DNA of 64,000 nucleotides from Aquanectria penicillioides (Eukaryota > Ascomycota > Sordariomycetes > Hypocreales > Nectriaceae), in contig PYIU01000005.1 of assembly GCA_003415625.1 (NCBI GenBank), forward strand, positions 2,795,001 through 2,859,000. The letters run 5' to 3'. Made by a program: the position numbers and the translations under genes. Positions 50,231 through 61,844 of the stretch are shown piece after piece (position 1 is the first letter of the stretch; each line of letters begins with the position of its first letter). The notes under the pieces were generated by a model. It did not search any database and was not told the DNA's origin. It worked only from the letters and a program-made list of their open reading frames with translations.

Positions 50231-51180
50231 CGGCCGGCTTCTCCCGTTAGCATGGAGCCGATGGGCTTTCCCATCAGGTGAGTTGAAGGACCTAAGGAAC
50301 GTAGGATGGGTCGCTTTTTCCCGAAAACCCGTAAAGGTCGCACTTGTTTGACTGGGACAAGCAGAGCGATGTGTGACTTACGATGTGATGATCATTGGCC
50401 TCCCAACAAATGTTGCTATAGGTCATTGGAGGGATAGATCTCTATAATTATTGGATCAACCGATACTGTGCTCTGCGCAGTATTTTTTTCCTCCCAGGAT
50501 CGCAGTATTCTTTTCGCCACAATGTTGCTCCTTGACTGTGTAATTGCATTCATGCCATTGGCCCAGCTCTTGAACCCACCAAATCGCCCCCGATTGGCAT
50601 TTACACCTGAGAGAGATGCGTAAAGTGAAAACCCACATGTTGCCATCACAGTGGTTCACTTATGAGATGTGGCGTGGTGCTGTGAATACTCCAGGACAAC
50701 CCTTGAATGATTGTCTAGTGGGTCCATGTTTGCAGGGCACACCAGCTCAAGACGTAAACTCTTTCCTTTTCAAAAACATTAAGAATATTTCTCAATGTAG
50801 AGTAAATCGGATAATGTTAATTATTACCATTTGCTTGTTTTTCTCTGTTTTTAATAATGTTGAAAAATAGGAGATAATACTTGCTATAGCAACAATAATT
50901 CATGGGTTGTATTGTATCGTTCCTTTGGGTAACTCCGTTTCCCCGATTTAATCTAAATTCAACAAGGGGTGGCATCTTACGAAGCAAGGTTAAGGGCTAT
51001 AGGCAGCAGCAGCAGCTTTATGATGTTAAAATATCCTAGTTGGATATTGTCGCGGGATACGGAACTAACAAGGATATCATTAAAGGCCGTATCCATTACG
51101 TGTGGCTATTATATAGCCAGCTTGGAGCTCTATCTTTTGACCCAAGCATTAGATCCATTTTAGGTAAGCTCAATAGGGCA
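50231..51180. other. Intergenic part of the gene island, no gene recognised
   Basis: Base composition is normal up to about 50760, then declines. Several short frames exist (for example 50616-50870 plus, 50416-50649 minus), but none resembles a known protein and none has matching splice structure. A small palindrome, AATATCC-TAGT-TGGATATT, lies near 51030. The GC transition to RIP sequence lies at about 51180-51230. Confidence 0.5.
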
Positions 51181-51482
51181 TAGAACCCAATTAAAGCAAG
51201 CTTAATATAAATAAAAGGGAGCTTTAAAATAATATTCCTTTTATAAAAAATAAGGCTTTTAATAGACTTTATTATATATATATTTATTATATAATTTTAT
51301 ATAATAATTATAAGTTTAAATAAATAATACTTTATAACTTTTACTATAAAATTATTACTTTTATTATTATTATTATTATTATTATTTTATTATTATTATT
51401 TTTTATTATAATTTTAATTATTTTATATAATTAATTTAAATTTAAATTATTTAATTTATATATAAAATAAATATAAACTATA
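51181..51482. repeat. AT-rich flank of LINE B with (TTA)n
   Basis: RIP-like sequence with a (TTA)n tract at about 51357-51400. The last 18 bp, AAATAAATATAAACTATA (51465-51482), are the left target duplication of LINE B. Since LINE B interrupts one locus, this stretch was once joined to 58128 and may be the 5' end of the copia remnant there. Confidence 0.55.
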
Positions 51483-51699
51483 TATTTAAAATCTTAAAGG
51501 AACCTTTGCCCTCAGACTCGCAACTGCTCGCAGCCATCCCAAACTACCTTTAAAACGTCTAAAAACACAATCAATCAATCCCTTATGCTAGGTTACCCCT
51601 AAATACAATAGCGCATTAAGAGCGCAACGCTAACGCTACGGCCCTTCCGATGGTCATCGATTCAAGAAGATATAGCATTAAAAATAGCTAATACAACCC

Positions 51700-52980
51700 C
51701 CTTTCTACTGCCAGCCAGTATAGCAGCGCACTTAAAGCAAATAAAGCAATAGAAGCTAGTAGGAGCCCTATAACTAATAAAAATAAAGAAGCCTATAAAG
51801 CTATTACTAAAATCATTCTATTTTACCTTCTTAAAGCGATTTAAAAGGTATTTTAAACCTATGCTAATATATATAAGGCATGCTTTTACTTCCCCTTTAA
51901 AATTAATATAACCTTTAAAGAAAGACTTACTAATAAAATTACTATTGCTATAATAATTACTATTATTATAGTAATAATAGCTATTTTAGCTAACTTAAGC
52001 TCCTTTTCTTTTTAGCTAATATAGCAATTTTATATATTAGTTCTTTTATATAGCCTTATATCTATAAATATTAAAACTAATAAATATATAATATATAGCT
52101 ATATTAAGTATAAGGTTATTATTTATACTAAAGATACCTTTAAAGATATTAAAAACTATACTTTAATAAAAACTATATAAGTAATAAATTAAGCTTATAG
52201 TAACTTCTATATAGTTATAGTATATTGCCTCTTTAATAGGGATATAGTTCTTACCTTTCTTACCTTAAAATAGGCTAAAGCCTTCTATAAAGAAGAATAA
52301 ATAGCTATTATATTTAAAAATAATGCCTTTTTTACTTTTTTTATCTTTATTATTTTAGTAAAGAGAATTTAAATTAAATCTATTTTTAATAATATAAATA
52401 AACTTATTAAAACTATTAATAATACTAATACCTTAAGGGTCAATAAAGCAAAGCCTACTTAAGCCTATAATAGCACTATAATAAAGATAAATCTAATCCT
52501 TTATATTCTATCTATTAAAGAAGTTAATAGCCTATATAATAATAGGCTATTTCTTAATGCTAAACTCTATAATTATAAACCCTTTAATAAAGGATTAAAA
52601 CTTACTTAATACTTTTAATACTATAAGTATAGCTATATTGCAAAAAACTATTAATTTACTTTAACCTATAGCTAATATAGTAGCTTAATATATAATAATT
52701 GCTTTATTAAAAAGGGAGAAATCCTTTATTACTATATTCTTTATTATAAGAATTATTTAGCCTAAAGCTATATCTATTTTATAGTAAAAAAGCATTAAAC
52801 CTATATAAAAAAAGGATATTATAGATAATTAATAAAATATAAAGAATATACCTTAATATAGTAAAATATCCCCTATATACAATAGAATAGCTTCCTTAAA
52901 AACCCTCTCTTTATAGCTTCCCCCTTTACTAAAAGAGTTAGCTAACCTTTAGGCTCTATAAATAAGCAATACTATACTTT
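51700..52980 (+). pseudogene. LINE B ORF1 (gag-like) relic
   Basis: Limits are approximate. The CCHC knuckle is at 52610-52651, now read Y-F-stop-Y-Y-K-Y-S-Y-I-A-K-N-Y because all Cys and His codons have become TAC or TAT. The protein would be the RNA-binding ORF1 product of the LINE. RIP stops make it untranslatable. Confidence 0.65.
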
Positions 52981-52999
52981 ATTTAATGCTTTCCCTTCC

Positions 53000-55900
53000 T
53001 TTAGTGCCTATACTCTATTGCTATTATCTATTAAATTAACCCCCCTACCTATATTTAATTAATATAGGTTCTATTCTAAAATATATACTACTGCCTTAAG
53101 TTAATCTATTAGGCGCTATATACCTATAATAAATATAATGCAATTGCACTTTTAAAATTAATTAAAAACTAAAGGACTAATGCCCTAATAAACCCTAAAA
53201 GATTAAACTATACTATAATTTACTATTTAAGCTATATAGCTCTTTATATATATAAATAATATAAACTAAAGATCTAAACCTATTAAGTAAAGGAAGATTA
53301 AATTAAAGTTAATTTTAAATACTACTATATAAAAATAATTATAAGGTATAACCCTTTAGAAGGCAAAAGAGACTTAAGGGCAATATATACCTTAACTAAC
53401 CTTACTTTAGCCCCTAAAATAATTATAATTAAAGACTTTAACCTATACTACTTAATATAGGACTGCTATAATAGAACTACTCTATATAGCCTAACCTTTT
53501 TAATGAAAATGCAATAACTAAATATAGCTTTAATAATCCTTTATAGAATTATAATTTAAAAAGTAGGCAATACTAAAAATAGTACCTTTAATTTAGCTTA
53601 AGCCTTAAAGAATAGCTATACTATCTATTTAGGCCTTAATTATAATTTAAATAGCTTTAATTATATTTTATAGCAAATATATATTAAGTCCTCTATAGAT
53701 ATATTGCCCCCCCTTTTATTAAACCCCTAGCCTATAGCATTTAATTAGTATATAATAAACCCTAAAAAAGCTAAACTTAAAGTATAAGTTACCCTTTACT
53801 AAACCTTAAGTAAAATAACCTTTATATAATAGCTAAAAGAGGCAGTTAAATAGCTAACTTAAGGACTGTATTAAATTACTTAATACACTACCCTAATATA
53901 AAGGCAATTTAGGCCTAATAGTAATAATTAATAGAACTAGCTTACTATAAAGGCTACCTACTAACTTAAATAAGCATAAAAATGTATATAATATAATAGT
54001 ATAGTAGCCAATTAGCTAAAACTGCAAGAGGCAGGCAATAAGCAAAAGGCTTATATAGCTAAAGCTAGGTATATAGCTTAATGTAATACCCTATTTAAAG
54101 CTAAAATAGAAAAAGGTATTAGCAGCTAAAAGAAACTTTAGAACTTAAAGAGATAAATATAACTTTAAAGCAGCATTACTTTAGCCCCTTTATAGCTCCT
54201 TCCCCTTAACTGCCTTAAGTAAAATTCTCTAGCTATAAGCTACATTAAAAAGGCAACTATACTAGCAAAATGCTTCTTTTTTAAGCCCTAAATAAATAAC
54301 TAAAATATTAAATCTATTATAATAAACTTTATAATATAACTATTAGGTATAGACTAAATGCTATAGAATGCTAAGAACCTAATATAAAACTATATTAAAC
54401 TCTATAAACTAGCCTACTTACTTTTTAAAATTTAATTATAAAAAGCTTTTAGTAAAGATAGATTTTTTATTGGCTTTCTTAAAGTATATAGCAAGCCCTT
54501 CCTAAAAGCCTTTATTACTATTACTAATATAAGTATTGCATTTAAGCATTTTTTATATTACTTTTACTATATAACTGCTATAATTATCCCTAAACTTAAT
54601 AAAATAATAGCCTAAAAATGTATAGCATTTAAATAAAGATCTATCTCTCTTTTTAATATTATTAATAAAGTAATAGAGTTAATAATAGCTTAATAAATAG
54701 CAGTAATAGTAAAAAACCTAAATATACTTTTTAATAGTTAAATAAAAAATAAACCCTAAAGGTCTATTAAGCTAGCCCTTATAGTTATAGTAAAAGCAAT
54801 ATATATAGTATAAGCCTATAGTAAAATAGCATTATTCCTTTAATTAAACTTTACTATAGCTTTTAACTTAATTAACTATAAGAGGCTTATTGCTACCCTT
54901 TATAATTAAGGCTATCTATAATAGTTATTAGTTTAGCTTTTTAGCTATTTATTTAAGTATTTAATACACTTTTAGTTTAATAGTAAGTTCTTTAAACCCT
55001 ATAGCATTAAAGTAAGGGTTCTATAGGGATTGCTACTCTTCCCTATTCTCTTTATTCTATTTATATTAGGGCTTTATATAGCACTTTAAAAAGTCCCTAA
55101 AATTATAATAGTTAAATTTACTAATAATATAAATATACTTATATTTAAAAAAGATATAATAAAGACTTAAGCCTAACTTAAAGCTATATAAATAGTATAT
55201 ATATTTTAGGCCTTTATTAATAGTATAACCTTTAAACCTACTAAAGCCTAACTCCTTTATTTCTTCTATTAATACTAAAGGCATTAAGTTTAATTAACCC
55301 TTATCTATAATATAATCTAGCTATAGGAATTATACTATTTCCTTAGGTTATAGCTATATAAAAAGCTACTTTAGGGCCTATATATCTTTAAGCTTAAGGG
55401 AAAACTTAAGCACTAAAGGCAGGCCCTTACTGCCTTTATAGCAAGTATATAAGGAGTAAACCTTAAGGCTGCTTATATAATATATATATATATAATTAAG
55501 TCTACTATTGCCTATAGCGCTAATATATATTATTTTTTAGTAAAAAGGGATAAAAACCTAAAAGGGATTGCTAAAGCCCTATCTATTAAATAGACTTAAG
55601 CCCTTTATATTATAGAAGGAGGCTATAAGGCCACTTTAATTAAACTATTAAAAAGTAAGCTTAAAATCCCTTTACTTAATATATACTTTAATAAATAACT
55701 TGCTTAATTTTAAGGCTAGCTTTAAGCCTAAAGCACTAAAAAACTTATTCTTTTTATAGCTATATTAGCAATACAATAAATTTATTGCTATTACTATAAT
55801 AGCCTTTAGTATAAACTAATATAAAAATATAAAAAGTGGCTAATTAATTAGCTTTTTAATAAAGAATATAAAGAGGACTAAAAGTTAATTAAGGACTAAA

Positions 55901-57000
55901 TATTAATTAACTAAAGATATTAATAGAAATAAGCTAAATATAAGTTTTATAAATGCTATATAAGTAATAAAATAAAAGCAATTAAAGTCTTTTTACTCTA
56001 TATAAAGAAAAAGACTATTTGCCTTTATAAAGGACTTAAAAAGTATAAAAGCTCCCTGCTTACCTAAATGCAAATAAAATGCATTAAGCTTTAGGGATTT
56101 CTTTTTTAAAGAAAAGTCCTTAAGGTAAGTACACTTTAGTGCTAGTATAAAAATGCTATTAAAATAGTTAGCTATATTATACTATACTGCCTGCTTTATT
56201 TAAGCTAAAGGGAATCCCTATTTAATTTACTTTATAACCTCTTTAAGCTTAAGCAGTATCTATTTAAAGCCTAAACTATATACTGCTTTATTAAATAGCT
56301 AGCCTATCTATATATTATACTGCACTATAAACTAGCTATTAAGTTATACTTAATCTAAAATATATTTATTTATATACTATTTTTACCTTTTAGTAATTCT
56401 TTTACTTAAGCACTTTAACCCCTTTATTAAAAGGGAAGTTAATACACCTAAAAAAACCCCTTTAAAAGAGAGAAAAAACTGGCTTACTATATAAATAATA
56501 CACTAAAGCCTACCCCCTTTAATAGCTAGATCTTTATCTTGCCCTTATCCTAAACTTAATCTTTATTTACTACTATATTTAATCTATACTTACTTACTTT
56601 AGTAATACTACTTACTTTAAGTCTATATTCTCTTTAAAAGATATAAGATCTATTTTATTCTCTTTACTATTCTCTTTACTATTTTCCTCCTTATCCTTAA
56701 GCCCCCTTACTTTAATCCCCCCTTAGCTCTATTTAAGCTTAAGCTATTGCTTAAGAAGTTATATTAAACTTTAGTATTTACTATTAATATTAACTAATAT
56801 AAATATATATTAAAACTAACTTAATTTACTGCTATTATTGCTTTTTAGCACTATTTATCCTTAAGTAGCTTTAGCCCCTTTAATTAAAAAAGGCAATATA
56901 GCCATTAAGCTCTTAAAAGCTATAATTATATAATTAATTCTATTAATTAGCTTATAAAGCTAATTAATATTAAGATCTATAATTAAAACTATAGGTATAG
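53000..57000 (+). pseudogene. LINE B ORF2 relic: APE endonuclease and RT
   Basis: Limits are approximate. The APE motif GDFNLHH appears as KDFNLYY, with its catalytic Asp codon intact at 53434-53436. The following Trp is TAG at about 53458, and a relic of DLVWA follows near 53603. In the RT, an AFNLINYKRLI segment corresponds to the AFDxVNxxRL motif (near 54860). A VRVLQG segment with PILF follows (about 55010-55060), and the catalytic FADD is FTNN at 55117-55128. The order endonuclease then RT identifies an APE-type non-LTR retrotransposon; the Tad-clade placement rests on general resemblance. Confidence 0.82.
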
Positions 57001-57479
57001 CTTAAAAGTGCATTTAAATTGCCCTTCTTTTAGCCTAAATAGCCTTAGCCCTTAACTATTAAAGCTCCTCTATTTAATAGACTATATTAGCAATAAACCT
57101 AAATTAAAACTAAAGAGTATTTATTATAGCTATCCCCTTCTATAAAGCTACTATTAATACTTAAGCATTAGCCTCTATTAAATATAGCAATAGCTTATAT
57201 AGCTTATATATATAGGCATAAGCTATATAGCTATTGGCCTTAATATTTACTGCTATTAGCTACCTAAAGTTATAATAGAGAGATATAATTTACTAGCCTA
57301 ATTTTAGTATAGACCTTTTTCTTTATCTTTTGCTATTTGCATAATATATATAGAGTAGGGCAGATTCTGCACTGCCCTTAAGGATAGCTTAGCACCCCTT
57401 ACCTTAATGCAGCCAGCCTAATATTTTAGCATCTATATAAGTGTTAATATAGGAACTATAATAGGCCTATAGTATATAT

Positions 57480-57534
57480 AAACTATTATAGTTATAGTTA
57501 TAGTTATAATTATAGTTATAGTTATTATTATTGC

Positions 57535-57568
<34 letters not shown>

Positions 57569-57572
57569 ATTA
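57480..57572. repeat. (TTA)n/(TTATAG)n microsatellite in the LINE B 3' region
   Basis: Mixed TTATAG and TTA units at the place where LINE D has the GAC/GAT array. Confidence 0.8.
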
Positions 57573-58127
57573 TTATTTTTAGTTATATATAATTAATATA
57601 AAATAGTAATAAAAATAATAATTAATATTTATATAAGTTAGGTATTCTATATAAATAATATATTAATAAAGTGCATACTTAAAGGCAATAGAAAGCTTTT
57701 ATAAAGGCATATAAAAAAGGAAAAAAGAAAAAGAAATTAAGTATGCCTATAAAAATTAAGAAATAATAATAATAGCACTTAAATAGTTAGTAGCTAGCTG
57801 GCCGCTAGCTAGTGCTAAATTAATGCCTTACTCCTTATAATAGGCCTATAGTATAGACAATTTAGGCCTATTGTAGGCCCTACTTTTACTTTACTTACTA
57901 ACCTTATAATTAGGTAAATAGGATATCTTAGTAATAGCACTAAACTAACTTTTGATCTAATGCCCCCTTATAGAGAACCTGCAATAGGCCCAATATTGTA
58001 TTAAATAAAGGTTTTTACTCTATTAGTATAGTTTTTTTTTCCTTTATTTATATAGTATAGAAGCACTATTTACTTTATAGGTCTATAGAGTATTAATAAA
58101 TAAAAAAATAAATAAATATAAACTATA

Positions 58128-61100
58128 ATTAGTTAATATTTATATTTATAAAGATTAAACTTTATATTAAAGAATAATAAATGCTATAAATTATAGTTCT
58201 TAAAAACTATACTTAAGATTAAAACCTTTAGAATTTAATAGACTTAAATAAAAATAATAAGCCTTTTAATACTATAAAGAAATAAATTATATTTATAATT
58301 ACTATTATAAAAGCTTAATATAATAAGGCAATCCCTTAAGAAAAATATAAATTAAATTTTTAATATATTATTTTTTAATTTTTAAAGAATATTAAAAAAA
58401 AAATAATATTAAAATTAAAGTATTTAAAGCTTAAGTAATATAGACTTAAATTATAAATACTATAAAATTAAGTATTTATATTTTTATTTAATAAAATCTT
58501 TTTAATTAATTTTAAATTTAAATTTATTAAATTACCTTAAAGTAATTTATAAAGGAAATTATAAAGTAATTAATATTAAATAAAAGAAGCTTAAAAAAAT
58601 ACTTATAAATACTATAAAGTAATACTTTAAGAAGCTAAATATATAAATATTAATCCTTAAACTTAATATATTAGCTAAAGTAAGGCTTATATAAATAGAA
58701 TATACTATAAAATTTAAAGATTTAAAAGAATATTAAAATTTAAAACTTTTTTAATACTATTAAAAAGCGCTTTAAATTAACTTAAGTAAATTGCTAATTA
58801 ATAGACTTAATTATAAATACAATAAAGAATAAAAAGCTAAAGAAAATGCTTTTAGATTATATTAATATTTTTAGTATATTTATTATTATTAATAAAAATA
58901 CTTACTTTTAAAAATATAAAGCATTTATATTATTAAATAAATACTTTAATAGCTAGAAATATAATTACTTATATAATGTAACTTTTAAATACTTTTAAAA
59001 GATAAAAAAATATTAAATTATAAAATAAATATTAATTAAAAAGAAATAAAAGCTTTACTTTATATTAAAAGAAAACTATTATAAAAAAATCTAAACTTAA
59101 TATAAGAATTTAAAATAATAAAGCTTAAAAGCTAAAATTTTAATAAAAAAAAGTAAAAATAAAAGCTTAATAAACAATATTTTAAATACCCTAAAGGAAG
59201 TTATAGTAGTCTATATAAACTTAAATAATTTTTACTTAAATGCCTTAAAAAATAAAGTATATATAGTATTTAATAAACCTTATATACTATTCTAAGATAT
59301 ATTATTAAATAATTATAATATACTTTATATTATAAATAATATAAAGCTTTTAAACCTAAAAATATTTAAATTATATAAAAATAATTAAATAATAAAAGTA
59401 AATTTTATTATATTTTTAATTATAAAAATAAAATAATAAAAGCTTAAAAATCTTTTAAAAAAAGCTAATAAAAACTATATAATTAACTTTATTTTTTAGG
59501 ATATTGCCTATATAAAAGGATTTTATATAAATATAGTATTTTAAGCTTAATTATATAAAAGTAGGCTTTAGGTTTATAAATATAATAATATATTATATAT
59601 AAAAATAAAAAAAAGAAAGCTTAATTATACTTTATTTAACTATAAAATATAACCTTAACTTCCTTAAATATAAGCCACTTTTCTTTTATTCCTTTATATT
59701 AATGCAAAAAGCATAAGACTTAATTTTATATAGTAAGTTATTAATAATAATACTTATAGAAGTAAATAATAAAAGAAAGCAATACTTATAAAGCAAAAGA
59801 CTATTAAGGGATTCTTTATAATTAAAAGAAAATATAAAATAGCTTTAGTACCTTAAGTTAGGCCATTTTAGCCTTAAGGCACTTAAAAAGCTAATATTTA
59901 ATATTAAAAATATATTAATAATTAAAATTAAATATATTAACTATATATATTATACTATAATATATATAAAATAGATAATATTATATAAGCCTTTATAATA
60001 TATATCTTTATGCCTATTTTAGTATATCTATTAAAACCTTTAAGACTTTCTATAAAGTTATAATAAAATAAAATAGCTTTTAATAATTAAAAATAAATAT
60101 ATAAAAATACTATATATATTCCCTCCATTAAATAAGGAATATAATATAGTATTTAATGCTTTAATATACTTTAAGAAATAGATTAAAAGATAATTTAGCC
60201 TTTTAATCTATAAAATTAGGCAAAACAATAAAAAGGCTATAATTACTATATAAAGGTTTATAGAATATTAAACTTAAGTATATAATAAAGGTATTATTTT
60301 TAAGCTTACTTTACTTTATACTTATAAGCTAAATAGACTAATAGAATAAATAAAATAAAAGCTAATAGTATATTTAATTAAAATAATAAATAGAGTAAAT
60401 CTATTATAAAACCTATAGTTAAAAACTACTATATATATAGCATTTCTATATAATATAAGCCTATATTAATTATTAAGTATAAAAATGCTAATAGAAATAT
60501 TAAAAAGTTAATTTTAAAATAATACTTACCTTTAAATAAAGGAGCTTATAATAGATCTATACTTTAATTAAAATAGAATCTATATATATAGATATAAAGT
60601 ATATTTATTAAATAGAAATAAAGAAATAAAAAGGGATAAAAGACTATTTAAAATAAGCCTTAAGGGATATATTAAACATTTAATTAAATACTTTACTAGT
60701 AATTTATATTAAATATAAATACTTTATCTTAAATAGATAATTATTATATATAATATTATATTTAATAAGTATATATTCTATAAAAAAGAAGCTTAAAAGC
60801 AAAAGATTTTAATTAATAAATTAAGCTTTTTAATAGAATACCTTTAGATTATAAACTAAAAGAAAAAAGTAAAACTTACTTTTTTTAAGTTAATTATAAT
60901 AAAAGATAAATTATTTAAAATAAAGATTATAAAAAGTTTAAACTTAAGGGTAAATATATAGAAAAGTGCAAAATATTAAGTAATAAAGCTTATTAAATAT
61001 AAAACTAATTAAATAGCTTATAGACTTTAAACTTTTTATTAAATACTAAAAATTAAATTAATATATAGAAATATATTAATAAAACCTTAATAAAGAGTTT

Positions 61101-61844
61101 ACTTTAATAATTTAAAATATAAATATATAAAATAAAAGATATTAAATCTTTATTTATAGAAATAGAATTTAATAAAATAAAAAACTCTAAAAGTAATCCC
61201 TTAATAATAATTAAAATAAAAAGTATAAAGCTAATTATAATATATAGCTTAAAAAGTAAATAATAAATAAAAGCCTATTATAGATTTAATAGAAAGAGTA
61301 AATAAAATAAAAAAAGACTTAATCTTAAATAAAAATGTAATAATATTACTACTAAAAGCTAATAAATCCTAAATTTAAAGTAGCAATATAACTAATAGAA
61401 AAAGAAAAAAAAAAGTAAATAAAGAATTAATATAATTAATATATAGTAGTAAATACATTAAAAAAAGATAAAATATTAAGTATATATAAAATTAAGGTAT
61501 TTTTTAAAAATATTATTTTAATAGGCATTTAAATAATGCATTTTAAAATACTTTATTAATAGAAATTTAATTTAATTAACTACTTTAAAATAATTAAAAT
61601 AAAAGGAGCTATTAAATAGTATTTACTATAATAATAATAGCTTATTTATAAGAAAATAATATATAAATAAAGGCTATAATAATAGATTTATAAATATATT
61701 AATAAAACTTTTTAAGCTTATTATTATAAAATTAAAAAGAGATATAAAATTATTTTACTTTATAATAAATTTATTAAGGCAATAAAAAGAGAGATTTAAA
61801 CCTTAAGAGAGAAAGGGATTTAAATTAAAATTAAGCTCTTCTCT
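58128..61844 (+). pseudogene. Ty1/copia remnant (gag to integrase)
   Basis: In one plus-strand frame at about 59843-59905 there is a clear relic of the GAG-pre-integrase zinc region, related to LWHLRLGHFGLKALKKL (Trp and His codons hit by RIP). At 60305-60346 the frame reads LTLLYTYKLNRLIE, a relic of the copia integrase motif with PYTPEQNG and ER. The order fits a copia element on the plus strand. The RT region was not reached because LINE H interrupts at about 61845. No LTR was delimited. Confidence 0.75.

Larger units (their letters stand above)
51483..58109 (+). mobile_element. LINE B: full-length Tad-like LINE
   Basis: A 6.6 kb uninterrupted copy with a perfect 18-bp target duplication (51465-51482 and 58110-58127). 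The shared element start AACCTTTGCCC begins at about 51501, so 18 extra bases precede it. The first ~230 bp keep near-normal composition. ORF1 with a CCHC relic, ORF2 with APE endonuclease and RT, the trinucleotide array (about 57480-57572) and the tail (about 58010-58109) follow in order. The copy is inactivated by RIP. The open frame 55284-55066 on the minus strand is antisense to RT. Confidence 0.9.

Noticed and set aside
50416..50870. Possible second gene upstream of KGD2
   Set aside because: Frames on both strands are short, overlap one another and resemble nothing I recognise. There are no introns that would join them sensibly.
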